A DNA stretch of 64,000 nt, from NCBI GenBank assembly GCA_944324075.1, contig CALUUZ010000004.1:1-64000 (forward strand), read 5' to 3'. The notes below the pieces were generated by a model that saw nothing but the letters and a program-made list of their open reading frames with translations, did not search any database and was not told the DNA's origin. Position numbers and translations under genes: made by a program. The DNA is from Candidatus Mailhella excrementigallinarum. Lineage in GTDB: Bacteria > Desulfobacterota > Desulfovibrionia > Desulfovibrionales > Desulfovibrionaceae. Positions 36,128 to 44,578 of the stretch are shown here, piece by piece. How positions within the stretch are numbered: the first letter of the stretch is position 1; every line of letters begins with the position of its first letter.

Positions 36128-37540
36128 ATGGAAGCAAAGAAAATTTTCGGCGCAAAAATCCCCCGTACTGACATGCCCTGTCAGGCTCCGGCCGAACGCG
36201 TCAAAAATTTTAAAGAAGTCGCCCTGGGTTATACCTCTGAAATGGCTGCGGCCGAAGCTTCGCGCTGTCTCCAGTGCAAAAAGCCTCTGTGCCGTTCCGG
36301 CTGCCCGGTGGAAGTGCGTATCCCCGAATTCATCGCCAGGGTAGCGGAAGGAAATCTGACGGAAGCCTATCGCATCCTGCGCAGCACCAACAGTCTGCCC
36401 GCCGTGTGCGGCCGCGTCTGCCCGCAGGAAAAACAGTGCGAAGGGGCCTGCATCCTCGGCAAAAAGGGTGAGCCCGTGGCCATCGGCAGGCTTGAGCGCT
36501 ATGTGGCCGACAATGCCTCAGCCGGAGCCTGCGACACGGACATGGGATGCGCCGCCCCGCGTCATGATGTCAGGGTTGCCTGCATCGGTTCCGGCCCCTC
36601 CTCGCTCACCTGCGCGGGGTATCTTGCCGCGCTCGGGGCCAGGGTCACGGTTTTTGAAGGGCTGCACGAGCCCGGCGGCGTGCTGGTATACGGCATCCCC
36701 TCCTTCCGTCTGCCCAAGGACGTGGTGGCCAGAGAACTGGACAACCTGCGTGCTCTTGATGTGGATATCCGCACCAACTGGGTAGGCGGCCGTACGGTGG
36801 AAGTCCCCCGGCTTCTTGAGGAAGGCTACAGGGCCGTATTCATCGGAGTGGGCGCGGGGCTGCCCCTGTTCCTTGATATCCCCGGGGAAAACCTCATCGG
36901 CGTCTTCTCCGCCAACGAATATCTTACCCGGGCCAACCTCGGCCGGGCCTATGACTTCCCCTGTTACGACACCCCCAACTATCCCGGCAAAAAGGTCACG
37001 GTGTTCGGGGCGGGAAACGTAGCCATGGACGCGGCCCGCACGGCCATGCGCATGGGGGCGGAAAGCGTGAACATCGTGTACCGTCGTACCAGGGCGGAAA
37101 TGCCCGCACGCGGGGAAGAAATCGAACACGCGCTGGAAGAGGGCGTCACCCTCATGGAGCTTGCCGCTCCGCTCCGCTTCATCGGCGACGAGAGCGGACG
37201 ATTGTCCGGCGTGGAACTCCAGCGCATGGAACTTGGTGAACCCGACGCCTCCGGCCGCCGCCGTCCCCAGCCTGTGGAGGGCGATACCTTCACCCATGAG
37301 ACGGATCTGGCCATCATCGCGCTGGGTACCCGTCCCAACCCGCTGCTTCTGGAGGCCACGCCCGAACTCGAACTGAACCGCAAGGGCTATATCGTAACGG
37401 ACGAAACCACCGGCGAAACCTCCATTCCCAACGTCTTTGCCGGAGGCGACATCGTCACCGGCGCGGCCACGGTCATCCTTGCCATGGGTGCAGGCCGGAA
37501 AGCTGCAAGGGAAATTGCCCGCCGTTTCGGCCTGGAGTGA
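36128..37540 (+). CDS. nfnB: NADH-dependent ferredoxin:NADP+ oxidoreductase, subunit B
   Basis: NfnB of 470 residues, related to the glutamate synthase small subunit. The N-terminal domain binds two [4Fe-4S] clusters through CLQCKKPLCRSGCPV and CGRVCPQEKQCEGAC; then come two dinucleotide-binding regions for FAD (VACIGSGPSSLTCAGYLAAL) and NADPH (VTVFGAGNVAMDAART), ending with the FAD-contact VFAGGDIVTGAATVILAMGA. With NfnA it forms the bifurcating transhydrogenase. GltD alone is less likely because nfnA is nearby. ATG 36128 has AAGGA upstream. Confidence 0.9.
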   Translation: MEAKKIFGAKIPRTDMPCQAPAERVKNFKEVALGYTSEMAAAEASRCLQCKKPLCRSGCPVEVRIPEFIARVAEGNLTEAYRILRSTNSLPAVCGRVCPQEKQCEGACILGKKGEPVAIGRLERYVADNASAGACDTDMGCAAPRHDVRVACIGSGPSSLTCAGYLAALGARVTVFEGLHEPGGVLVYGIPSFRLPKDVVARELDNLRALDVDIRTNWVGGRTVEVPRLLEEGYRAVFIGVGAGLPLFLDIPGENLIGVFSANEYLTRANLGRAYDFPCYDTPNYPGKKVTVFGAGNVAMDAARTAMRMGAESVNIVYRRTRAEMPARGEEIEHALEEGVTLMELAAPLRFIGDESGRLSGVELQRMELGEPDASGRRRPQPVEGDTFTHETDLAIIALGTRPNPLLLEATPELELNRKGYIVTDETTGETSIPNVFAGGDIVTGAATVILAMGAGRKAAREIARRFGLE

Positions 37541-37565
37541 ACAACAGCCCGGAAGGAGTTCCACC

Positions 37566-37847
37566 ATGAATCCGGATGACATGGATTTCAGCACAGTCGT
37601 CAACCGCAATGAAAAAAAGGTCCGCAAAGCGCTTGCGGAGTTCATGAGTCAGGGCCGGGGAGCGGCCTACGCCTCCACACTGACGGAAAAGGACTATCAG
37701 GACATGTACGCGCTGGCGCTGAACAGACTGCCCGCCCGTTACTGTCAGAAGGGAACCATTGTGGTAGGCGATCCCGTGCGTGACGAGGATGTGGCCGAAG
37801 CCGTTCTTGACGCCTTTGATACCGTTGTCAGACGTCCCAAGGAATAA
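37566..37847 (+). CDS. ComFB-like protein
   Basis: Small protein of 93 residues. The segment YQDMYALALNRLPARYCQKG resembles the ComFB family (late competence operon protein of B. subtilis, function unclear), whose core reads D-x-x-A-L-A-L-N-x-L-P. The Cys residues that many members have before this block are missing. It follows nfnB by 25 bases with a GGAAGGAG ribosome binding site and is probably in its transcript. Confidence 0.7.
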   Translation: MNPDDMDFSTVVNRNEKKVRKALAEFMSQGRGAAYASTLTEKDYQDMYALALNRLPARYCQKGTIVVGDPVRDEDVAEAVLDAFDTVVRRPKE

Positions 37848-37954
37848 AACCGCCCGCAGGAGCCGGGGCGCACGGGAGGTCGGGCATGGAAGTTCCGGAT
37901 GTTCCGTATGCGTTCCGGCCATGCAGGTTAACGCGTTCTCTCCGGAGCTTCTCA

Positions 37955-38800
37955 ATGATTCACGCGGACTTGCACACGCATACCCTTTATGCCCACGGCA
38001 GCAGTACCCCGCGGGAAATGTACGAGGCAGGCAAACGGAAGGGGCTGCAGATCCACGGCTTTTCCGAACACTCTCCCCGTCCGCTGGGATATGACTATCC
38101 CAATGAATACCGTGAACGGCTCTCCGCGCATTTCGGGGACTATATCCGTGAAGTGCGGGAAATTGCCGCCGAGGCGGGCCGCGAGGGCAGGGAAGAAGTC
38201 CTGCTCGGGCTGGAAATGGACTGGCTGGAAGACGAGGTTCCCTTCCAGAAACATATTCTGGCAGAAGAACACTTTGAGTATGTGATCGGGGGCATCCATT
38301 TTCTCGGGACATGGGGCTTCGACGCCTCTGCCGATGACTGGAAAAAGCTTTCCGCCGAGCACAAGGAAGAGTGCTACTGCCGTTATTACGCCACCATGAA
38401 GAAAATGGCGGAATCCGGACTGTATGACATTGTAGCCCACCCTGACCTGATCAAGATTTTCAGTGTAAACGAGTTTCATGACTGGCTGGCCAGGCCCGAC
38501 AGCATGGAACTGGTGCGGGACGCGCTGCGCGCGGCAAGGGATGCGGGCATGGCCATGGAAATTTCCTCCGCCGGACTGCGCAAGCCCTGTCGGGAAATCT
38601 ATCCCTGCGGCGAAATCGTCAAGGCGGCAGCCGATCTGCGCCTGCCTGTCAGTTTCGGCTCGGACGGACATTGCGTCAACACCATCGGCGCCGGCTTTGA
38701 AGAACTCGCCCGCCATGCTTCCGCCGCCGGATACACGGAAAGTCTTGTCTTCCGACGGAGACGAGACGGAACCCGTGAAGTGCGCGTTCTGCCTTTCTAG
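37955..38800 (+). CDS. PHP-domain phosphatase, histidinol-phosphatase-like
   Basis: Protein of 281 residues with the metal-binding motifs of the PHP superfamily: MIHADLHTHTLYAHG at the start, GFSEHSPRP, LGLEMDW, a central GGIHFL, DIVAHPDL and a C-terminal FGSDGHCV. The order is that of HisJ/HisK-type histidinol phosphatases, the penultimate step of histidine synthesis, but no his genes are near, so the substrate is uncertain. The ATG at 37955, with GGAG eight bases before, starts at the first metal ligand and is preferred to 37886. Confidence 0.82.
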   Translation: MIHADLHTHTLYAHGSSTPREMYEAGKRKGLQIHGFSEHSPRPLGYDYPNEYRERLSAHFGDYIREVREIAAEAGREGREEVLLGLEMDWLEDEVPFQKHILAEEHFEYVIGGIHFLGTWGFDASADDWKKLSAEHKEECYCRYYATMKKMAESGLYDIVAHPDLIKIFSVNEFHDWLARPDSMELVRDALRAARDAGMAMEISSAGLRKPCREIYPCGEIVKAAADLRLPVSFGSDGHCVNTIGAGFEELARHASAAGYTESLVFRRRRDGTREVRVLPF

Positions 38801-38926
38801 GCGTTGCAGCGGCATGTTCAAGCATCATGTCTGTTTTTGCCACATGCTGCACACTCACTGTCCCGGTTCTTGCTGAAGCCGGCTCCTCCCCTGCCCATTT
38901 TTCCCGTCACCAGCCATAACTCCGTC

Positions 38927-40465
38927 ATGTCCACAGCACTTGTCAGTCTCCGCCAGGTAACCGTTACCATGCAGGGCTTCCGCGCCCTGGATCATGTCGA
39001 CCTCGATCTGTTCCCCGGACACCACATGGCCCTGCTCGGTCCCAACGGCTCGGGCAAGTCGACCCTGCTCAGGGTTCTGTGCGGCGAAGCATGGCCTGAT
39101 CAGCGCGACGGCGGGTCTGTCACATGGTTCGACCCTCGCGTTCCCGACGAACAGGGAAATCCCCGGCCCGATACGACGCCTCTGACCGGACGCGCCATGT
39201 GCGCCTCCGTATCTCCGGCTCTGCAGGAAACATATATGCGGCAGGGCTGGCATGTTTCAGGTGAGGAGGTTGTGCTTTCCGGGCTGCATGACGGCTATAT
39301 GCTCTATGGAGACGCCGCCCCCGAGGATTGCGAGGCGGCACGCGCCCTGGCCCGGGAACTCGGCGCTGCGGCACTGCTGGGCAGAGACGCCTCCACGCTG
39401 TCGCAGGGCCAGCTCCGCCTGCTCCTGCTGGTGCGGGCCTTGCTCCGGCATCCTGTGATTCTTCTTCTGGACGAGGCCGCCGACGGTCTGGACAAAGAAG
39501 CGAGAGCAGCATTTTTCCGCGCCCTTGACTCCGCAGTTGCGGGGCCGAGTGCCCCCACTGTCGTATTCACCAGTCATCGGACGGGACGTGATGGAGAAGT
39601 GCCGGACTTCTGCCGTCTTATCGGCAGAATGAACGCGGGCAGACTCGTCGAACCATGCGACAGGGACGCCTCGGACTGCCTGCCCCCCGAACGATTTGAC
39701 GATGCCCTTTCATCGGCCCCCCCCCCTCTTCCTCTTTCCGCCGGGAAAAACGCCCGCGGCATCGGATTCACATTCAGCCGCGCCACTGTCTTTATCGAGC
39801 GTCAGAAAGTGCTGCACGACATAGACTGGAAAGTGGAACCCGGCCAGCAGTGGCTGCTGGCCGGCGGCAACGGAGCGGGCAAATCGACCTTGTTGCGCAC
39901 TCTCATGGGGGAGGAACCCATTGCCGCAGGAGGAAGCCTGCGCCGCTTCCTCGTCGATGCAGACGGCAGGCCATGCGAACTCGATCTGCTTTCCGACATC
40001 CAGCGGCACATCAGTCTGGTCTCCGACCGTCTCCAGGCGCTTTACAGTCATGACGACACCGTGTTCGAGGTTGCTCTCAGCGGCCTGGACGGCAGTATCG
40101 GCATTCATCGGGAGTTTTCGGAGAGTGAACAGGCGGAAGCCATGCGCTGTCTTCGCCTGTCCGGCATGGACGGCCTGGGGGAGCGCCGCTTCAGAACCCT
40201 CTCCACCGGGCAGGCAAGGCGTGTACTGCTGGCGCGTGCGCTGGCGGGCGCCCCTGCTCTTCTGCTTCTCGACGAACCATTTACCGGTCTGGACGCCACA
40301 TCCCGCCGGAGGATGATGGAACTGATCGCGCTGCTGATGCATGGCGGCGTCCAGATTATTCTGATCAGTCACCGCGGGGACGATATTCTTCCCGGCCTGA
40401 CGCACCGCGCCGTCATGCGTGACGGCCGCATCATCAGCACGGAAGAGCTGCCCCGCCCTGCGTAG
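38927..40465 (+). CDS. Double-ATPase ABC protein, ModF-like
   Basis: Soluble ABC protein of 512 residues with two ATPase domains and no membrane part. The first has LLGPNGSGKSTLLRVLCGE, LSQGQLRLLLL and ILLLDEAADGLDKE; the second LLAGGNGAGKSTLLRTLMGE, LSTGQARRVLLARAL and LLLLDEPFTGLD. The layout matches ModF (formerly PhrA), a molybdate-locus protein of unclear function, and not EttA-type factors, which have a longer linker. No transporter permease is adjacent. The ATG at 38927 has no clear ribosome binding site. Confidence 0.8.
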   Translation: MSTALVSLRQVTVTMQGFRALDHVDLDLFPGHHMALLGPNGSGKSTLLRVLCGEAWPDQRDGGSVTWFDPRVPDEQGNPRPDTTPLTGRAMCASVSPALQETYMRQGWHVSGEEVVLSGLHDGYMLYGDAAPEDCEAARALARELGAAALLGRDASTLSQGQLRLLLLVRALLRHPVILLLDEAADGLDKEARAAFFRALDSAVAGPSAPTVVFTSHRTGRDGEVPDFCRLIGRMNAGRLVEPCDRDASDCLPPERFDDALSSAPPPLPLSAGKNARGIGFTFSRATVFIERQKVLHDIDWKVEPGQQWLLAGGNGAGKSTLLRTLMGEEPIAAGGSLRRFLVDADGRPCELDLLSDIQRHISLVSDRLQALYSHDDTVFEVALSGLDGSIGIHREFSESEQAEAMRCLRLSGMDGLGERRFRTLSTGQARRVLLARALAGAPALLLLDEPFTGLDATSRRRMMELIALLMHGGVQIILISHRGDDILPGLTHRAVMRDGRIISTEELPRPA

Positions 40466-40612
40466 GGCATCATCAGACAATTCATGAACATTCCCTGCGG
40501 CAAAGAACCGGAGGGCTGGACACAGGGGCTCTCTTGGGTGATTATACCACCTTCCCGACAACATCCGCGCTCACTGGCGCGGGATGCCTCTGACTCTGAC
40601 AAGGATAACGAC

Positions 40613-42487
40613 ATGAGTAATCTGCTGGAAAACGCGCCCGGGAAAAAAGTCCTTCTCATGGGCAATGAGGCTCTGGTGCGAGGAGCCTACGAAGCAGGCC
40701 TCAATTTCGCCTGCTCCTACCCCGGCACACCGTCGTCCGAAGTGGGCACGCTGCTTTTCAAGCTTCAGGCCGGCGCCCCCTTCCGCATGGAATTCGGCGC
40801 CAATGAAAAAGTTTCCGTGGAAGCGGCGGCAGGTGCGGCCATGGCCGGGCTGTACAGTCTCAGTTCCATGAAACATGTCGGGCTCAACGTGGCGGCCGAC
40901 CCGCTCGGCACGCTGAGCTACATCGGCGTCAAGGGCGCCCTGGTCATCTACAATGCCGATGATCCCAGCCTCTTTTCCAGCCAGAACGAGCAGGATAACC
41001 GCAACTACTGCCGTCTGTTCGGCCTCCCCCTGTTTGAACCGTCCTCCGCGCAGGAAATGAAAGACATGACCGTTGCGGCGTTCCGGCTCTCGCATGAGCT
41101 GGGCATGCCCGTCATGGTGCGTTCCACTACCCGCGTGGCGCATCTGCGCGGCGTGGTCGAACTCGGTGAAATTACCGAACCGCCCAAACCCGTGCATGTT
41201 GAAAAGGATCATTCCAAAGTCACGCTGCCGGTCAACGCCACCCGGATGCATCGGGAACTCCTGGAACGTCTGGACAGGGCGCGCGTCATCAGCAACGCTT
41301 CCCCATTCAACTTTGCACGCGGCGCGGAAAACGCGCCTTTCGGCATCGTGGCCAGCAGCATCGGATACGCCTACGCCATGGATGCCGTGACCTCCCTGGG
41401 ACTGAGCGGCAAGACTGCCGTTTTCCGTGCGGGCCTGAGCTATCCCGAACCGGACGAGGCCCTGCTCGCCTTCCTGCGCGGCAAGCAAAAGGTGCTGGTT
41501 ATCGAGGAACTTGAGCCTCTCATGGAAAATTTCCTCCGCGCTCTTGCCCAGAAATACGGTGTTGAGGTGGAAATCGGCGGCAAGGGCGTCGCCGGGCTTT
41601 CCCGCCTGTATGAGTACGACTCCGAAATCGTGCGTGAGGCTGCGGCGGTCTTCTTCGGCGTCCCCTGGAAGCCGGCCCTCCGCCCCGATCTCGCTGATCG
41701 GCCCAGGCTGCCGGTACGCCCGCCCAACCTCTGCCCGGGCTGCCCGCATCGCGCTTCCTACTATGCGGCCAAAAAGGCGGCCGCCGGTCAGGACCTGCTG
41801 TTTCCCAACGATATCGGCTGCTATTCTCTCGGCTTCGGCGCGCCCCTGCGCATGGCCGACACCATCCTGTGCATGGGCGCATCCGCGTCCCTGCCCTGCG
41901 GACTGGATCAGGCCACGGAACATACCGGGCAGAAGATCCTGTCATTTATCGGAGACAGCACCTTTTTCCATTCCGGCATGACGGGTCTGGCAAATGCCGT
42001 CTACAACGGCCACAAATACACGCTGGTCATTCTCGACAACCAGGTGACAGCCATGACCGGGCACCAGCCTTCTTTCGCCATTGATCCGGAAGGTGACGAA
42101 CGCGCCGCCATGGCCAGACTTACGCCCATTGACGCCGAAGCGGTGGTCAGGGCGCTGGGAGTCCGCCATGTTCAGGTGGTCAGACCTTCCAATCTCAAAA
42201 AGATGGAGGCCGCGGTGCGCGAGGCGCTTGATTATGACGGTCTTTCCGTCATTATTGCCCGTGAGCCATGCCCTCTGCATCATAAGCGCCAGGGGGACGG
42301 CAAAAAGCGTCCGACTTTTACCGTGGATCAGGAAAAATGCGACCAGTGCCGCACCTGCGTCAGGGACTATGGCTGCCCGGCCTTCCAGCCTGAGGGCGAC
42401 CGCATTACTATTGATCCCACCCAGTGTTCCGGCTGCGCCGTCTGTGTTCAGGTCTGCCCCCGGCAGGCGATCCGCCCGGTGAGGTAG
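40613..42487 (+). CDS. iorA: Indolepyruvate:ferredoxin oxidoreductase, alpha subunit
   Basis: IorA of 624 residues, which with IorB oxidatively decarboxylates aryl-pyruvates from aromatic amino acids to aryl-acetyl-CoA and reduces ferredoxin. The N-terminal pyrimidine-binding part has ACSYPGTPSSEVGTL; the thiamine-diphosphate site is GDSTFFHSGMTGLANAVYN; the last 50 residues carry two ferredoxin motifs, CDQCRTCVRDYGCP and CSGCAVCVQVCP. ATG 40613 is preceded by AAGGATAACGAC. It forms an operon with iorB 93 bases downstream. Confidence 0.94.
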   Translation: MSNLLENAPGKKVLLMGNEALVRGAYEAGLNFACSYPGTPSSEVGTLLFKLQAGAPFRMEFGANEKVSVEAAAGAAMAGLYSLSSMKHVGLNVAADPLGTLSYIGVKGALVIYNADDPSLFSSQNEQDNRNYCRLFGLPLFEPSSAQEMKDMTVAAFRLSHELGMPVMVRSTTRVAHLRGVVELGEITEPPKPVHVEKDHSKVTLPVNATRMHRELLERLDRARVISNASPFNFARGAENAPFGIVASSIGYAYAMDAVTSLGLSGKTAVFRAGLSYPEPDEALLAFLRGKQKVLVIEELEPLMENFLRALAQKYGVEVEIGGKGVAGLSRLYEYDSEIVREAAAVFFGVPWKPALRPDLADRPRLPVRPPNLCPGCPHRASYYAAKKAAAGQDLLFPNDIGCYSLGFGAPLRMADTILCMGASASLPCGLDQATEHTGQKILSFIGDSTFFHSGMTGLANAVYNGHKYTLVILDNQVTAMTGHQPSFAIDPEGDERAAMARLTPIDAEAVVRALGVRHVQVVRPSNLKKMEAAVREALDYDGLSVIIAREPCPLHHKRQGDGKKRPTFTVDQEKCDQCRTCVRDYGCPAFQPEGDRITIDPTQCSGCAVCVQVCPRQAIRPVR

Positions 42488-42580
42488 CCCCGGATGAAAC
42501 GTCTTTTCCGGCTCCTCCCGGAGAACATCAAAACCTGCTGCTTCATGACTTGCACAGCCTCAACCCTGTGAGGAAATCTG

Positions 42581-43195
42581 ATGAATACGCTGAAAATATA
42601 TTTTGTGGGCGTCGGAGGCCAGGGCAATGTACTGGCCTCCAAACTTGTGGGTGAAGCCGCTCTGGAGGCAGGGGTGCCCGTCGTCCTCAGTGAAACGCAC
42701 GGTATGGCCCAGCGCGGCGGAGTGGTGGAATCGACGGCGGTGCTGGGAGGCGCGCTCAGCCCCACCATTGCTGACGGCTGCGCCGACATTCTGCTGGCCT
42801 TTGAACCCCTTGAGGCGGTACGCGCGCTGAACAAAATCCACAGGGACAGCCTGGTCATCACGTCCACCGCCCCGCTCAAGCCCTTCTCTCCCGCGGGGGA
42901 CGACAAAGCCTATCCGCCCGTTCCCGAACTGCTGGCCTATCTGAACGCCAAGTGCGGCAGAGTGCTGGCCTTTGACGGTCGTGAAATTGCGCTGGCCCAG
43001 GGCAACGCCCTCGGGCTGAATATGGTCATGCTGGGCGCCTTGTACGCCTCAGGGGTCATGCCCATCCAGCCGGAAACCCAGAAAAAGGTCATTGCCGCAG
43101 GTACCAAGGAAGCCTTTGTTCCGCGAAACCTGGCCTGCTTTGAAGCCGGCCTGCATGCCGGAACCGAGGCCATGAAAGCTCTGGCGTGCAAGTGA
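42581..43195 (+). CDS. iorB: Indolepyruvate:ferredoxin oxidoreductase, beta subunit
   Basis: IorB of 204 residues, the gamma-domain subunit of the 2-oxoacid:ferredoxin oxidoreductase family. It has YFVGVGGQGNVLASKLVGEA, the SETHGMAQRGGVVES block and NMVMLGALYASGVMP. It works with IorA in the cytoplasm of amino-acid-using anaerobes. Ribosome binding site AGGAAAT precedes the ATG. Confidence 0.94.
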   Translation: MNTLKIYFVGVGGQGNVLASKLVGEAALEAGVPVVLSETHGMAQRGGVVESTAVLGGALSPTIADGCADILLAFEPLEAVRALNKIHRDSLVITSTAPLKPFSPAGDDKAYPPVPELLAYLNAKCGRVLAFDGREIALAQGNALGLNMVMLGALYASGVMPIQPETQKKVIAAGTKEAFVPRNLACFEAGLHAGTEAMKALACK

Positions 43196-43215
43196 TCCCC
43201 ATAGCTGAACGAAAT

Positions 43216-44016
43216 ATGCGCCCAACGTTCCGCCGGAACGTCTTCCGTGACGTTCCGGCGTCTTTCGTGCGGTTCCTTCCTCTTGTCATACTGTTCCTTG
43301 CCGTTTTCTTCGCAGCGAGCGCCGCGCTTCATCACCCCCGTCCTGCTCTGGCAAAGCCTGAACCGGGCGGAGAAGCCCCCGCATCTCCGCCGCCCCTGAT
43401 CCTGCGCCCCCCCACCGATTTTGTGGAAATAAAGGAAAAGAACGGTACGCTGTTTGCGGAAAATGCCCGCCAGCTCGGTGAACACGCCAGGCTCCTCCGG
43501 TTGTTTCTTCCGGAAAATCAGGCCCACTTTTACGAAGAAGGCAAACATTACGCCCTCACCCGACAGCTTGCCGTCTATGGCATAGCAAAAGCGAATGACG
43601 CGCCTTTCAATAAGGACGACATCGCGCTGCTTGGCCGTATCCTGGAAGAAGGCTTCCTCTCCTTTGACAAGGCTCCCTCCGCCGCTCTGCGCGACAGCCT
43701 TGCACTGGAGGAAGTGCTTCTCCAGGCCGGCCGGGACGGACGCAATCTTCTGCTGGATACCCGCAGCACGGAAAATCTTCGTCTCTTTCAGTATCAACTG
43801 GCCTATCCTCTCTCCCCCGGCCATGCCGGCAGCCCTGCCGATGATCGCATGCTCACCAGCCTGACCACTCTTATCCTGCTGGTGCGCGGGCATATCATTT
43901 TCATCTGCGCCAGTTCCATCAACACGCAGGACCCCCTGTACGACGACGCAGTCTGGACCCGTGACGTCGTGGAAAAATATATGGAAACCCTGCTGGCGGA
44001 CAACAAGAAAAACTGA
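43216..44016 (+). CDS. Secreted or membrane-anchored hypothetical protein
   Basis: Protein of 266 residues with an N-terminal hydrophobic stretch (FLPLVILFLAVFFAASAAL) ending near ALA-KP, so a signal peptide or anchor. The mature part starts with a Pro-rich linker and is then helical and charged, with no domain I recognise; LTTLILLVRGHIIFIC near the end is mildly hydrophobic. The start is uncertain: ATG 43216 lies ahead of a strong hairpin (43231-43260), while a GTG at 43267 after the hairpin would give a textbook signal peptide. It lies just after iorB. Confidence 0.65.
   Translation: MRPTFRRNVFRDVPASFVRFLPLVILFLAVFFAASAALHHPRPALAKPEPGGEAPASPPPLILRPPTDFVEIKEKNGTLFAENARQLGEHARLLRLFLPENQAHFYEEGKHYALTRQLAVYGIAKANDAPFNKDDIALLGRILEEGFLSFDKAPSAALRDSLALEEVLLQAGRDGRNLLLDTRSTENLRLFQYQLAYPLSPGHAGSPADDRMLTSLTTLILLVRGHIIFICASSINTQDPLYDDAVWTRDVVEKYMETLLADNKKN
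43231..43260 (+). terminator. Hairpin after iorB (possible terminator)
   Basis: CGCCGGAACGTC, TTCCGT loop, GACGTTCCGGCG: a perfect 12-bp stem followed by TCTTTC, 36 bases after iorB. It overlaps the first codons of the next gene if that gene starts at 43216. Confidence 0.5.
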
Positions 44017-44077
44017 CGTGCCAGTTCCGTAGCTGATTGCATTCCGGGTTTCCATCCGGGTGTGTCGAGTATTTCCC

Positions 44078-44187
44078 TAGAGCGTTTTGTTATTGAAAAT
44101 ATCTGCCGGGCAGGACCCCATGTTCCGGCCCGCAGGTTTCACGCCTCCTTCGAATCGGCCGCAAGTGAATTGCGGCTGCTCCGATGT
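44078..44187 (+). repeat. Type I dispersed repeat, left part
   Basis: Copy with the left end TAGAGCGTTTTGTTATTGAAA, ATATCTGCCGGGCAGGACCC, ATGTTCCGGCCCGCAGGTTT and the hairpin GGCCGCAA-GTGAA-TTGCGGCT. The usual right half is missing and type II repeat DNA follows, so the two types appear joined here. Confidence 0.75.
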
Positions 44188-44207
44188 CGCCCGTGACGGG
44201 CGAAAGA

Positions 44208-44390
44208 CAGCATGTATTCACACCGGCTCGCTCGCGCCTCGTGACATGCTTTCACGACCTTCTGACGATACTCACTCCCGCTTGCGTTTTGCGCGGAAAA
44301 CGCCGCGCTCGCACTCCGTACCCTCTCCATGCCGCATGACCATGCGGCGCGGAGGGACGCTCCAGGCTCGCTGGCGCTCGCGCTCCCGAA
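44208..44390 (+). repeat. Type II dispersed repeat
   Basis: Plus-strand copy of the element at 34221-34466, with CACCGGCTCGCTCGCGCC, CACTCCCGCTTGCGTTTTGC, GCGCGGAAAACGCCGCGCTC, and hairpin ATGCCGCATGACCATGCGGC. It is non-coding as far as I can see. Confidence 0.65.
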
Positions 44391-44578
44391 GGTTAATTTC
44401 AACTCCACGCTTAAATGACGCATTGAGAAAAAAATCCTCATGTATCGCAATACCAAACGGTATTCTTCCTTCATTTTTATGCTTGAAATCACCAAATATC
44501 GGAGTATCGTAAAATTATCATATGAAACCATGAGTACATACTTCACTCGTTTGGGTCTGTCAGGGAAAGGAGGGGAAT

